Shown one piece after another: positions 1 through 13,645 of a DNA stretch of 64,000 bases; position 1 is the stretch's first letter, and the number at the start of each line of letters is the position of its first letter. Source of the DNA: Apostichopus japonicus (Eukaryota; Echinodermata; Holothuroidea; Aspidochirotida; Stichopodidae); contig NC_092581.1 in NCBI RefSeq assembly GCF_037975245.1, positions 15,018,303 to 15,082,302 on the forward strand. The letters run 5' to 3'. The translations under genes and the position numbers were made by a program. Below the pieces are notes generated by a model. It searched no databases. It worked only from the letters and a program-made list of their open reading frames with translations, and was not told the DNA's origin.

Positions 1-2050
1 TTGTTAAATTATACAGTGATATTTCCTTAGAAGCAGCTGCATGTACATAATTACATGAGTTCACAACCATTTATTTAACTTTCAAATTTCGTATTTGGAG
101 GTAAAATTTATGACGATCTAATTCCAAATCCAAATCCTGAATTTTATCATTTTATTAATATTACAATTTGTGGTCATAATTCCAAGCGGTATCATGCATT
201 CCACTATAAACACACACAAACTGATGAATAATCTCATATATGAAGCCTACACCATATCTGTCACCTTTGACATGTTCCCTTCAATCACATGATCATGCCG
301 AGTGTATTGTACTTCTTATCCACAGAAATTGGCCTTACATGACATCAGTTTGTGCAACTTTATAATGGAAATCCATCATATGACTTGAACCATACCGTAT
401 TGCCCACCCTTTCCAGCCCCAGCAAATTCCCCCGTTCAATCCTTCACAATGTCAGAATTTAACTTAAACAATCACAAAAAGTTAACACAAGACAGAAAAG
501 AATTTGCAACAATTGATGGCAATTCCAAGCTTAGTTAACACTGTAGTCAAACAAAAGCCTGTACATATTACTATATGTTTGAATTCAATGCAATCTCAGT
601 TCCCTATGTGAACAAGAATGAGGAAATACCCTCATTGGCCAATTGGGGAATCCCCTCCACTTCTAATGTTGCATGTTTTTGTCCCTTCTGTTACTGCTAC
701 TTGTTATTTAGCCTTTGAAGAAGATCCTGCTAGGATCGAAACGTCAGGCCAACTTACTTTTAAACATACTTCTACACACAGTTCTGGTTGTTTTTTTTGA
801 CTTGGTGACACCAATTTTCACATTTATGGTGACCCTTCAGTGGTGGATTTTGTGGCTGGGGGAGGAGGGGGGGGACTGGTGGGATCTATGGGAAGGAGGT
901 ATGCCCTTCCCCTTTGCGAAAGTTTTATATGATTATGGGTGCTTGGATGCAATAAGGTGTTAAAATTCACAACTTTTGAAGAACTTTATGTTCAAATTGA
1001 TGTTTTGCTTCTTGCCCCACGAATATCAGCAATTTTCCCCAAATTTGTTGGTGAGTCACCAATTGTGACCCTCCTTATTATTTAGTGGTGATCCTTAAAA
1101 GGGTTGAGTTCTCCATGTTGAATACCAGGGCTATACTGTATAGCATATATATTTAGATCAATGTGCCAGTAGCTCTACCTAAATGCATGTTACATACTTG
1201 TATGTATATATCAGCATAGTGTGAATGTCACTGAAATGTAGCTAGTATCAATTTTCAATAATTATAATTGTTCAACCAAATTTCCTAGATCTCCAAAAAT
1301 GCTCTAAAAAGATGTCAACACTAAATTTACTGCAAAGTTTACTCTTGTAACCTGAGGTCAATGAAAACAGACTGAACCGCTACAAATAAAGTTATTATGT
1401 TCTTTTGCTTTGCTCGAATGGTGAATATCCCTTTACAGCTTTAGACAGTTAATCTTTGTTGACTAAGTACACCGTTGCTAACCGAATGTTGGAAAAAAAA
1501 ATTACGTCACATGAGGTAATGGAATGCACTGCATATTATGAACAGTAAATATTGTCTATGTTGCAAATATTGTGGGAAGATAAAACAGATACTATACGAC
1601 ACAATAGTTGAGTCATGGTTGCTATTTCCTCGTACTTAACAGTACTGTCAAGCAACAGAGCTTTCATTTTAAATTATAAAATGATCACCACTATAGTAGA
1701 AGAGAAAGATAGGAGGAAGTGGTGGAAGGGGGAGAATAAACAAACGTATCTATAAATACTACATCTGTCGCTGAAATCAGCATTTAGGCAAGGATAAACT
1801 GCAAAAAAAAACTGATGAAACAAATATTTCACCAAACTGAATTTAATTGCATTTTATTAAACTGTGACAAGACACGATTTAACATGAAAGGTCATTTGGA
1901 GTAATTTGGTCCACAATTTTTTAGCGAGCTAAAATTTTGCATAGGTTTTCAAAACTGTTAGAAGGTATGTTTGACCCTCCAGAATACATTTGACGTTTCG
2001 GAGAGTAAAATAACGTCTCGGTTAAAAATGATACGGTGTTTGAAAATTAC
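1..2050. other. Non-coding stretch downstream of the last visible MAP3K7 exon
   Basis: No exon was recognised on either strand. MAP3K7 is cut off by the left edge, so this is most likely an intron of that gene. The donor GTAATT directly follows the exon ending at 2051, and the missing part of the kinase domain must lie beyond position 1. The stretch is AT-rich and contains one Penelope-derived fragment near 670-785. Short open frames here have no recognisable domain. Confidence 0.6.
670..785 (+). mobile_element. Penelope-like element 3' fragment with decayed hammerhead core
   Basis: This fragment matches the terminal arm of the Penelope-like element at 62.7-63.8 kb. It shares the run leading into the ribozyme, the stem II hairpin GATCCT-GCT-AGGATC, the GAAACGTC box and the following AGGCCAACTTACTTTTA. 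The ribozyme core begins TTGAAGA where the intact copies have CTGAAGA, so an essential core base is mutated and self-cleavage is unlikely. There is no coding content. It lies in a probable MAP3K7 intron. Confidence 0.7.
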
Positions 2051-5000
2051 CTTCAAATACTTCTGGAGCCATCCAAGCAGCACTTCCTTTATTGTTGGTC
2101 ATGTAAGTCTGAGCGTCACAAGCAGTTCCAAAGTCACAAATCTTTAACTTTATGCCTCCTTCCATGAGGAGAAGACTAAATTACAACAAAAACAAGAAAG
2201 AAGGAAAAAAGAATATTACTTGAAAATAAATGAACAGAAAGCCACTAAATTAGTAAAAAATATAGAGCTCTATCGGTACCAACCAGGAGAATAATAATTT
2301 CAAGCATTAACTTTAAGCACTTTTGTCATGCCCTTTTTTTTTTTCTTTTTCTTCTTCTTCGTCAAAGGCACTTCATGAATAAACAAAAGTCACATACGAC
2401 TGGAACCATTTACCTCAATGTAATGTAAATTAGATTTTTTTTAAAAACAATTATCTTGCTATATTTGACACCCCTTACTTAATCAGTGTTCATGTACTTA
2501 GTCGCTAAATTGTGAAGTGGTTAAAATTCCATGGCAGAGGGGAAAATGGAAAATTATGTAAAAGTTTAAACCCTTAAATTTACAAATAATAATATTATTA
2601 CACATGTATAAAATACTGTGAAAACAGTCTATATTGATCAGCATACAATCCCAGACCTACAGTGTAACATACTGACATCCCCACAAGCTAGGTTTCCTTT
2701 GATGATGAACATTGTTAATTGGTTTACTGGTACCTAACTAAAACTTTAACTTTAATTAAAACAGACTATGCAGACTTTGCAGACTATGCTCACATGTTTC
2801 ATGTATGCAATGTCATTTTTAAGTGTTTCGCTTGAAATGATGTTGTAGTGTAAGTCACAAATTATCAGGGACTTGAACCTCCATGTTGTTGTCTGTGATA
2901 ATAGCAGACCAGTTATAAGGTGTCACCGAATAATTAAATACATGAAGGACTGCCAGCTACTTCCTTCATACACAGCTACAGCTCCACCGTTTGAGTTAAT
3001 AATTAGTATTAAAGTTACCCATGATGCATCATGACCAGATGCTAATGACTTTCCTGCTTTGATTTTTTTTTTTTTTTTTTTTTTTAAAGTTTATCTGATT
3101 TTAATGCAGGAATTTTAGTGAACATTAATGGTTTAATACTCACTTGGCTGGTTTCAGATCTCTGTGGATCAACGGTTTCGGTGTCTGTCTGTGAAGGTAG
3201 GCTACCCCTTTAGCACACTGTAGGGCCCAACTCAGGGCATGGGCTAGTGTGTAAACTGGCTGTGGTGGCTTGCCATGCAATACACTAAACAAAGAACCCC
3301 CTTCAGCAAATTCCATGACAAGGCACACTGGATCTGCTTTGGTGCAAGCACCATAGAGTTTCACTATGTTTGGGTGACTGACACGGGCCAACTGAACTAC
3401 CTGTACCAAGGAGGAATGAAATATTGTAACAAGACTTTAGGTGGTATTACTATCTTACTCCCTGTACAGTATGACTATGTTATAAGTGTGTCTACTATTG
3501 CCTGTATGCAGCAAGTTATAGACTTTAATATATACAAGGCGGAGTGTATAGCCTAGTGGTTAACGCCGGCGTCTCCCAGTCATGAGATCCCCGGTTCGAT
3601 TCCCCGCCGACAGCAATGTGTGTCGTCTGGCAAGGGTGTTGTTCAATAACAACTTCCCGACATGGACGTTAAATGGATGTGTGCCGAGAGATTGGCTTCG
3701 GTCAGCTTGCGAGTCTACAAGCCTCCATGGCTTCTTTCGCGAGTTCCTGCTTGCGGGAAGATCACATATACATACATACATACATATATACACAACTTTG
3801 GAGGAAGGGATCGGGGAATGGGAAAGATGGTGTACAGTAGGTGGTGTGGGTGGTGTGGGTAGTGCGGGTGTTGAGGAAGGGAAGTAGGGTTGTGCTGAGG
3901 GGGTTACGATCATTACACTAAACTGAGCTGAGCTGAACTACAGTAAGTGAAGTTTATCAATTGAACACACTAAAATCTCTATGCTAAGGCACATTTGCTT
4001 TACTGTTATTTCGCTTCAACACAAGTGAAATCTTTAGATGAGACCTAAATCCATACAAACTTCTGGAAGAATAAAAAAAAAAGGTTTGGCAATGAAACTA
4101 AACTGGCTCAATAGGTGCACAGCACTAGAACATTCCCTTGGTTTTGTTTGTTACAGTAGGTAGATTGGGGTGCATGAAAAGTGGAGGCAGGTAAGCGAGC
4201 CGCGAACTAAACGCATGAAAAGTTAGAGTAGTGGAGATACATATGGAAGTTGTACGATACTTGGCATATATCTTTAAAGTGTGTCTCAACCAGGCCTGAG
4301 TGGTACAGTTTATCTTTGCAACTGTCATATCTCCAGTCCCATAGAATATAGATCTAATTGATGGTAGTATAAATGCAAACAGGCCTAGACAGTCTGTTCC
4401 AAATACCCATATGACTGTAAACTTCGTTGAAAACCGTTCCCATTCCCTCCCATCCCGCCCCCTTAATAACTACCTACAGTAAAAGGTACAGTACAACTAT
4501 TGGTAGGCATTAAATATGCTCAACTTTTTCTTTATTCTTCTTCATTCACTCACTTTACACTGTACATAGAATATATATAATGCACATGGCTTAAAGCACT
4601 AGTTTCATTAATTTTGTAGAATTTTTAAATGGGCATCATCCACGGATACTGACTGTGTATTTCTCATTTCCTCAAAATTGCAATTCAAAACAAGCGGATT
4701 AAACTTACCTCAACTCTAAAGGCTTTTTTCTCATCCTCCGTTTCTATAAGTTTTATTGCAACATCCTTCTTTTGCCATTTTCCTTTGCTTACTACACCAA
4801 AGGAACCTTTTCCAATGACCTGTTAGATATGACAAAAACACCTATGTACCAGTTTACAGATCCCCATTCCATGAAAAGGGGGGGGTTGGAACAGGGACCT
4901 CCCCCCCCCATATTTCCTGTGGCTTACAAATGACTGAAACGTATGTACCTCATTTCACTCCTTTGAAGATCAATTGGTACAAAATTAGTTGAAAGCATAC

Positions 5001-6594
5001 TTCAAATTATGTCGCAAGAGGGAAAGTTTACAGAAGCATACTTCGGGGAGGTATTTTCTCATTGTGAAACAAATATATATAGATTTTTCAAGTGCTGAAT
5101 TGACCTAAATTTTAATGACTTAGAAACTGTTTTTAAATAGAGAGTACATGGTGAATTGTTGAGAAATTTTTCCCTTTTCTGCAAGCCAACATACCTACAA
5201 CACTGTCTCACCAAGATGTATACTCTTTTGTACAAAGGAACCATTGTAAGGGAACCTTCAAAACTGCTATACAAAATTTTTGAGTATATACTAAATTATT
5301 CCATGTATGTAATATCAAACAAACATACAGTAATATTGAAGTAGTACAGTAACTGCATGGTACCTTGGCAATGTTACAATACTACATTAGCTGGTGAGAG
5401 TCCTCACGGAACTAGATTTATGTTACTATGAACCCCTTTTGGCTTTACTTGTGCTATCCATGTAGATCAGATTGTATCAAATGAATGAAATCTAGGAATC
5501 CTGAACTTTTTGTACAACTCACAGAGATTCTAATATGATCAATGCAATGATATTAATATATAATTCATTATACTGAAAGAACAATAAAAGAAATTATGGC
5601 CCTATAGATAATAACTTTGTTTGTTCGTTTGTTGATTGCACTAGCATCGGCAAACACTACATTAGATTGAACTTACTGCATAGCATTATCAAATGCATTA
5701 TAAAGGAGGATGTAACTGAGTCTTATCATTTGATATAGATCTAGAATGTTCAATAGAATGAACACTATATTAAACTACAACCAAGTTAAAACTATATTTG
5801 TAAGCCTGAAAAGTTTTAACTTTAGGTTTAGAAATACTGAATGCTTCTAAGGAATGTTACAATATATACTTTTTAGAATTGACTGAGATAAATGATCAAT
5901 AAATGATCCAATGAGCGAGCCTTCGATGTGTAGCTGTGCATACAAGTACCTCCCTGATGCGCTGTACAGTCTGACAACATAAAGAGTTCTGAGTCTGACA
6001 ATGCAAAAATGCACACATCCAATTGTCTTGCATCAACAGTGTCAGCTACTGGAGAAAAACTACCAGCTAGGAGCATGCAGTTCTTTGAAATCTGATGTTT
6101 GTTAACATCGAAAATGTAACCAAGAATATGTGCAAGGCCAGTTACAACCAGTCCAAAATCTCTTATCAGAGGGAAGGCTATCAGCCTCATCAACATGTGA
6201 GCCTCCCCAAACACCATGCTAATTTAATATCTATGTTTACATTAGGAATAGGATAACGACAAGAACCACATTCATACTCTGGTGAGGAATCTCTAACGAC
6301 AACACAAGTCGTTGGCATTTTTGCTGTCGATCAATGGGAGTTGGAAAAACCAAAGCTAGGCCTATGCTAGCCTACGATCGGAATGACATGGCTAAGCATA
6401 CTATAATGGTATATATAGCTTAAGTTAGGCCTAGGCTAGGTTAGGCTAGATTGATAAACAAGCAACATCTAAACAGGTCTGCCTATACGTTGATGGTTTC
6501 ATACCTTCACTCTCTGTAGGTCTTTGTGTTCAATTTCTTGCCAATGTACTTCACGTTCCTCCTCTAAACTGATTTCCCGTTCGATGCCCGCCAT
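2051..6594 (-). CDS. MAP3K7: MAP3K7 (TAK1) MAP kinase kinase kinase, 5' part
   Basis: This is the start and N-terminal kinase half of TGF-beta-activated kinase 1, a cytoplasmic Ser/Thr kinase that links TGF-beta, IL-1, TNF and Toll-type signals to JNK/p38 and NF-kB. There are four exons on the minus strand: 6505-6594, 4709-4819, 3144-3400 and 2051-2175. All have GT-AG borders and one continuous frame. Exon 1 starts at ATG 6594 and encodes an acidic leader of 30 residues. Exon 2 carries the glycine loop GKGSFGVV and the ATP lysine in DVAIK. Exon 3 carries [11 protein letters not shown], the hinge region [11 protein letters not shown] and the catalytic HRDLKPAN, whose Asn codon is split by the intron. 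Exon 4 carries [18 protein letters not shown] and [12 protein letters not shown], including the Thr and Ser positions phosphorylated in vertebrate TAK1. The rest of the kinase domain and the TAB-binding C-terminus are off the left edge. Identity is firm; the gene is partial only because the window ends. Confidence 0.93.
3538..3800 (+). mobile_element. tRNA-derived SINE in MAP3K7 intron 2
   Basis: The head has a consensus polymerase III A box, TAGCCTAGTGG (3549-3559), and a perfect B box, GGTTCGATTCC (3593-3603), at tRNA-like spacing. A non-tRNA body and a (CATA)n-like tract around 3770-3790 follow. The cloverleaf is imperfect, with a poor anticodon arm, so it is read as a SINE head rather than a working tRNA. 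It lies in the intron between MAP3K7 exons 2 and 3 in the opposite orientation. The 3' border is approximate. Confidence 0.6.
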
Positions 6595-8953
6595 GGTGAA
6601 ATGTTAGGGTTTTCTTACATTAACTATGATTCGGTCACTTTTCTGGATCCTGTTTGCCCCATTTCACGCAGTGTCTTGCTTGGATAACTGTAATGTAAGA
6701 GTTACCTACGAAGGTACTTCCCCGTTGGTTGTCTTGTTTATGCTAAACATGCATTCTTAACCTCTGACCCTACGTCACGACTTGAAATATTTTTGCGAGT
6801 AGACATTTTTGTAGAGAGACTGAGAGCAAGTGAGAAAGACTTTCCAGGTATAAGGTTAATAGCAACGTAGTTAACTTTAAAAGGCGAAATTGATTCTTCA
6901 CAATTTGTAAGCACAACTAAACCATGTTGTTTTAATATTTTATTTTCGTATCTTTTGTTTAAAGACAATAATGTTTCACGTAAACGAGATAAGTAACCGT
7001 TTCCATGCCCACCGTAGACGCTAATAAACGATAGGCCTTGGTTAGGACTACAGACCTTAGCCTAGACTATAGCCTATGCCTACACTAGCTGAAGGCCAAC
7101 ACTTCAGAAATTAGAATGCTTGTAAACAGAAACACACCAATAACATTAAAATACCAAAACAGATAAAGATCCCAACCTTAGGCATGAGCCTCTAAGTTAG
7201 ACTTAAGGACTACTACCTAGCCTAGGTGGGGTCTATGCAGTCATTTCGATGAGTGTACAGTATAGCCATGAAAGTCTGTTAGATGTCAGAATAGGGAAAT
7301 TGGAATGTATCTTTCCACTCCAAGTGCCATATACCTTTATGAAAGGGAAATTTTGTCCAATACAGCAGTGCATCCCTAGCCTACCCTTTTCACACATTTG
7401 CAAATAGGAGGTCATAAGTTGAATATGATGGGGATTTTTCTTCAGTTATTCAAACTGAAAAGTTTCTCGTGTTATTGATATAATTTATTCAAGAATATAC
7501 ATAAAAAACTTTGTAATCACTGTTTTACATTGGATGGCTACTGTATGACTGCACCTAATATTAAATACCCTCCAAACTTATTGTATAACTATAAGCCTTT
7601 ATACTTATAAGTATACTGTATCGCCTATTCTATACAATAGTGTGTAGTGGCAAATTTATGACCAGTTGATTTGGTCATCGGAGGAACTTTTTGAGAATAG
7701 GGACTCTGTTTTAAGGCGGTCTTACACTACCTTGAATGAATTTTGGCTTTAACTTTTCCCTAATTGTAAGTGTTCAGGTGAAAATATTGAAAACAAGAAC
7801 AACTTAAAGTAACATGTTTCAAAAGAATACTAACATGTTGAAGTTGGTAACCTTATGACAGTTTTAGGCTACACTGACGGCTTGTTCTGTGTTACACAGA
7901 TAATACATGAATATTTGCTTGTTGAGGTAGATAGCCAAGCCAATGAAATAAAGTCTCTTTTGTTGAAAGAACATAAATTTAAATGTAAGGTGGCACATGT
8001 GATACTATTTAAGTATAATACACTTTATCAGCCAAAATTTTAATTATTGAATGGAAATGATGAGGTGAACCATAATCACTAGACAGTCTTAACACACACT
8101 GGCTTAATTATTGCAAAACAGTAATACAGTTGTTACTTAGATTGCTAAGGTGCAGGGGTAATGTACATAAGAAGGCGGAACTGTAAGTAGTTGTATTGTG
8201 CTGTGTAAGTGACTACTTCACATAAAATATCACAATTTGTTCCATTAAAATCAATAGAGAACTTACTGAACTAGTAATGTAGCATGCTTTCCAGATTGTC
8301 AGATTTTCATCCGAAATAAATGAATCTAGTCAAAACTTAAAACAGGGTAGCCAAGATGGGGGCTTACGAATAAACCGTTGAGGTAAGCTCAGTTGGTAGA
8401 TGTTACTTGTTTAATAGAGGATGTAATAGACATGGAGTAAAATTTGCTGGCTGGGTGCTAGAGCTTTGTAATTTACATACTTGCAGTAGACCTCCTATAT
8501 CTATGCTCTGTTGAGGAGAATACATATATCAGATATGAGCTTTCTCCAAGAATTCTCAGAATATCCGTAATTTCTTTTCTACCTCGGGGGAAAAACTATT
8601 ACCCTAACACACTGTACCATACACAAACTGGAGTCTATACCGCAATTTTTGCAAAGTTCTGTGACTGTTTTTTACCCCAGGCTCATTCCTGATTATATAC
8701 ATTCTCTGACATTTTCATTAAATCCTCAGATGATTCTAAATAGCCAAACAGTTCTTTGTGTGATTTGCATCGGACCCAGATAAAGATCACACAAGATTTG
8801 TTACACATACTTGCAGTACGGTAGATGATATGTTAAGTAGAGAACTTTTTCACAAATATTTTCATTTCTTTAATTCCTTAGCTATAGGAAGTCTAGTATA
8901 GCCTTGCAGACATTTGGCTGATTAGCTTCTGACACAGATAGAATTCAAGAAAG
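6595..8953. promoter_or_regulatory. Divergent intergenic region between MAP3K7 and IFT88
   Basis: About 2.36 kb separates the two start codons, which point away from each other. The segment must hold the 5' untranslated regions and promoters of both genes unless further upstream non-coding exons exist. No TATA box or initiator could be assigned with confidence. The stretch near 7020-7230 is rich in CTAG/AGGCC-type short motifs, as is 6350-6460 just inside MAP3K7. No open frame here resembles a known protein. Confidence 0.4.
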
Positions 8954-11900
8954 ATGGAGAATGTCCACCTGGCAGGCGAGGACGAAGATATCTACTCGGG
9001 GTTCAACGAATACAATCCTTTCTTCGATACAGAGGTGAATAATAATAATAAATGAACTTATAAAGCGCTAAAATCTATGAAGTATTCAATACCGCTGTAC
9101 AAACCCTTAAGAACGCCAACTTGAAAAGATGAGTCTTCAAGCAAGACTTGAACTGACTGAGAGTGGGAGAACTCCGCACAGATATGGGCAGACCATTCCA
9201 GAGCTTGGGCCCGGCTGATGGAAAGGCACGGTCGCCATAGGTTTTCAGTTTAGTTCTGGGAACAGTGAGAGTGAGTGTATTGCTAGAACGCAAGGTATAA
9301 CGAGTATTGACTTGGAAGGACAGATCGTCTGACAAATAGGCGGGTGCCATTCCATGAATGCACTTATACACCAGGAGCAGTACTTTGAACTTAATTCTGA
9401 ATTCAACAGGCAACCTATTGATATATTTTTAATTATGCCTATAGTTGAAGCCTTTGGCTAAAGTTTTGATAGTTCATCAAATTACTTCATTAGATTTCAA
9501 ATGACCTGAATTTCTAACAACATTCAAAGGGAGAAAAAAAAAGAAAAAACAACTATTAACAGATTACAATACCAACTGCAGAAGACCTGTGTAGGTAAGT
9601 CTATAGGTTAAAGGACCTGACATTTCAAACCTGGCAGTACAGTATCTTCTCAGAGGCTAGACTGAAGAAGATCCAGCCAGGTTCGAAATGTCCAGCCCTC
9701 TAGCATATATCTTGTGGATTTGTTACAATATGAGTGAGAATACATGGCAAATATTTATAGTAGTATCAATATTCTAGTCTAGTTAATTCATATTGTGACC
9801 TTTGATGTCACATGCTGGTTAAATGTTATCAGTCAAAGTCATCTTGGATTCATAAATTGCATTCTTTTCATCCGTTTATTCGTAGAGGAATTTTGAAAAC
9901 AGCAAGGAAGTTATTCAGTTATTTTCTTTTCATTTATGAATAGGGGTTAGAAAATGACGAAGGTTTCAAGCAAGCTGTCAAGACCAGTCATGGCAGGAGG
10001 CCTCCCGTAAGTACTTTCAGGAAACATGGCATGTTTGGTGATCTTAAAAATTGATTTTGGGGTAAATTTTGAATAGTTTCATAAACTAGAAAATATTTTA
10101 ACTTTCAATGTTTACGTCATTCCTTGTAACATATATCTTCGCAACGCTTGAACTTTATTTATTTTCTTTGGGAGAAAATAGTGGTGTTAAGGAAGTAAAA
10201 TAAAAAAATTATCTGTAACGGGCAAAACTGCTTTGAAAACTTGGCATGGGCTTTTTCTCCATGATGGATCTTATTTTGTGTAGAGGCTAGTCTCATATGA
10301 ATTGAAGAATTATCTCTTTGAAGGAGCAACAACAGTTGAAACGTAAACAGAGGGATTCGGAGTTCAAGTTGGACTTTGGGAAAATTTTTAAAGCAATCTC
10401 TTTTAGTACCATAATTATTTCACTTACCTTTGCTATGAAATAAAAATTAAGTTTAATATGATATGTTGCCTTTATTTTTCCAGCCAATAGAGAAACATCT
10501 TGCATTTATAATAGGGCACTAGTGGGACTTGATAATTTAGAGAAATCAACATATTATTGCTTGCCCAGATGGGAACTATGAATTTTATAAATTGCCTCAG
10601 GTTCCACCCATGGATAAAAACTTATTTTTCTGGTGAGAATCTAAACACTAATTAGAACATTTATGTTAAAAATTATATTTTTCTAGCAGCTATCAATTGA
10701 GTGCTGTAGAGAATTAGTTATATGGTATAAATGTATATTCATGACTTTACATGGATCTAAATATTTTAAAATGCAGGCAATGAATATCAATAATTGAAAG
10801 CAGACATTGAGAAATGAAAAACAGTTTTCAGATTTTTTTTTTTCAACCTTTGATACTTTTCTCATTTTCCCATTTCTCTTCCATTATGTCAGTCTTTCTT
10901 TTAGACTTATCTAAGAGTTAAAGGCATAGTTTTTTCTCCTTAACATGATTACATATTACTCTGACATTTGCTTCCTTTTTTGCTTAAATTTCTTAGATGA
11001 CTGCTGCGAGGAAGAATGTAAGTTACATGTCTATTGCAAATCAGGGTTGTTAAGTAATGGTTGACTAGTGATTTTCTTTGGGGGGGGGGGGGGGGGAACC
11101 AATACTGTTTCCGCCATTATACAAGATACAACATTTAAACTGTACTTAGAAAATTTCCAATTCGTTGTTGGATTAACGATTTCAGCTATGTATAAGAAGC
11201 TAGTCAAATCATTTGGTGACCCAGAACAAATATTACCTACTTTCTCTCCATTAGGCTAAGTGTAACAAGGAGAAATAAATCCTTTTTAAGTGTGCGATCT
11301 CAACATATACAGTTTGTCGTAACATATTTTGTTTCATTAGCTTGTTCTAGGTTCTAGCAATATGACAGTTTCACAGTGTGATGTGGTGCGCCAGTTTACT
11401 AATCAATATTCAGATATAGGTTGTTAATCTGAGAAAAGAAAGTGCAGGCAATTTGATAATCAGCAAAATATAACTTTTTCACTAGACTATCCTTTTATAA
11501 ATGACAGATTAGATCAGTGCTCATGAAGCTTAAGCGATATTAAACAACAACAAATTAACAATTGTCTGTCCAATTCTAACAGAATTGTTATGTTTTGAGT
11601 GTAAATGCTTCATCTTCCTTTTCCTGTGGTTTTTATTTTTCTGACAGTTTGCCTTTAACAGGGCCCAGGTGGGAACTGCAGCTGGGGTAAGTACCGTGTA
11701 CCAGCGGTAGAACCATCGTGTATAAAACTAAATCATCCTATCATGTTAGATTATAAGAACAGTTTGTCAAGTGAGAAACTGGTTTCTTCTCATGAAGCTG
11801 TACAGGTGTTTCGTGGATATGTGACACTGACAAATCATGCATGTCTTATTGTACAGAAGTAACCTGAAACTGTTACGGCAAACACATATTTGAAAGAGGT

Positions 11901-13645
11901 AAAACAACAATATTCTTGTAATCTTATCGCTCTTTAAATATTATGCTAATAACATTATTAGGATAATTCCTGCTGTATTTGTCATTTTGCAATTGTAGCA
12001 AACTATGATACCTCTGTTTTTAACAGAATAGCCAAACCATTAATGTTTGTAAGTTCTCTCCAATTGACTATTTTGTTTTCTCATTTTTGGTGGCACAGAA
12101 TCGGCTCAAAACTGGTTTAACTTCATCTATGGGTCGTCCGACCACTGGGATTGCTGTGGTGAGTTGTTTGTGGTATTGTTTCTGAAACTGTATAGCTATA
12201 AATTTTTAATCTGAGAAGTATCTACCACACATTAGTAGGAATGTGTAAGTGTATCACAACCCCCTCCTCTCCCCCCCCCTCCTCCTTCACCAACCCATCC
12301 AACTGTTCCATTATCAGCTCAATCGCTACAATGGCATCATTCACCCTTCTTGTTGCCAGATGCATGCACAAAATATCGACAAATTTGAAAGCTTCATATC
12401 TTTGTCATACAAAATACAATCAGCATGTACTTTAAATTTACAGATGCAGAAAATTTCCAGCATCCACTGCATGGAATAACTTTTAATATAAAACTGCCTA
12501 TGTGTTCTGCAGATTATCATAACTTTATTAAATTTTCATACTTGTTCTGACTTAATTTTGGATTCCGTTTTGTTATCAGGATGCGTCTGGAGCCAGACCA
12601 ATGACAGCCGTGCGGGCTGCTGGATATTCATCAACTGGAAGAGGTGAGAATTATCAGAGACAGAATGAACTCATTTTTATTGATCGGATTCATGATGTGT
12701 AAAATATTGCTATGCAGCTTCTTTTCTTTTTCATCTTAAGTTTTATCGGGGGTTTTATTTTTGCAGTTGATAAACAAGAAAATGATTGGAAAGTGTTAAA
12801 AAAACAAATTAAACTGTTATTTAATGATTAGTCTTAGATAATTCCTTTAATCAAATTTAATGTCATTCCCAAAGTTGGAGGATATGAAGTTTGTACGACC
12901 AATAATTAATTTGTCATGACAAAAGCTGTTTCCTTACAACAGAAGTTAGATTATAACCTGAAATGTTTTGTTTTGAATGACATCTCACATATGGCAGTTT
13001 TGTCTTGAGAAAGTCTGACCTTTACAGAGAATACTTTAAAATAGTACAGAACTATGGCCACAAGAATAGTGTTATGTTGGTATTACGTATGGCAGGCTTG
13101 GCAGCATACATGCAATGCTGATCTTAAAAAGTTTGAAATCAGTTTTAATTTCCCTGTGTACATAGCATTTACTTTACAGTTAAAAATGACTTTTTTTGTT
13201 GGATATTTTCAGGGCAGGGGTTTGACCCCATGAACCAAGCATCCAAAGGGCCAGCGCCCCCACTAGAAATGAAGAACGAAGATAGGTACGTATTAAAGGG
13301 ACTTCCTGATGACAGACAATGTAGAACTATTATTGTAAGAGGACAATATTCCACACTGCTAGACTAATTAATTAACCCCAATATCTTGTCCCTAACTCGA
13401 GATGATGTTGAATGTCACCTAGTTCGACTGGCTAATCCTTCAACTAATCCAGGAATACTTGAAATCCAGTTTAATGCACCACCGTTTTCTTGTGTTTTGG
13501 TTTTTTGTTTTTCTTTTAAATTGAATGCTAAATATTTATGTTGGTATATTGCAGCCCGGAGGAAAAGATTAAACAGTTGGAGAAGCAAGTCAACGATCTG
13601 ATCGAAGAAAGCTGTTTCTCCAACAGCCGAGGAGAGCTTAGTTTG
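8954..13645 (+). CDS. IFT88: IFT88 exons 1-8: N-terminal low-complexity region
   Basis: Exons are 8954-9034, 9944-10006, 10997-11017, 11648-11686, 12099-12158, 12580-12643, 13213-13285 and 13555-13645, covering residues 1-164. They encode the conserved start ([14 protein letters not shown]), then [19 protein letters not shown], then a flexible Thr/Ser/Ala/Gly region with [10 protein letters not shown] and [12 protein letters not shown]. The charged helix [19 protein letters not shown] precedes the TPR domain. Exon 3 is only 21 bases (seven codons) and exon 4 only 39. They were accepted because phase, splice signals and position in the family alignment agree, but transcripts could revise them. 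A downstream AG at 11660-11661 could also serve exon 4, but it would shift the frame, so the upstream acceptor was chosen. Confidence 0.85.

Noticed and set aside
3538-3610. Functional tRNA gene
   Set aside because: The A and B boxes are good, but the anticodon arm and acceptor stem are poor, and a non-tRNA body and a simple-repeat stretch follow, as in a SINE.
3560-3913. Open frames across the SINE on both strands
   Set aside because: They fall in a MAP3K7 intron, overlap the SINE and its simple repeat, and show no similarity to any protein I know.
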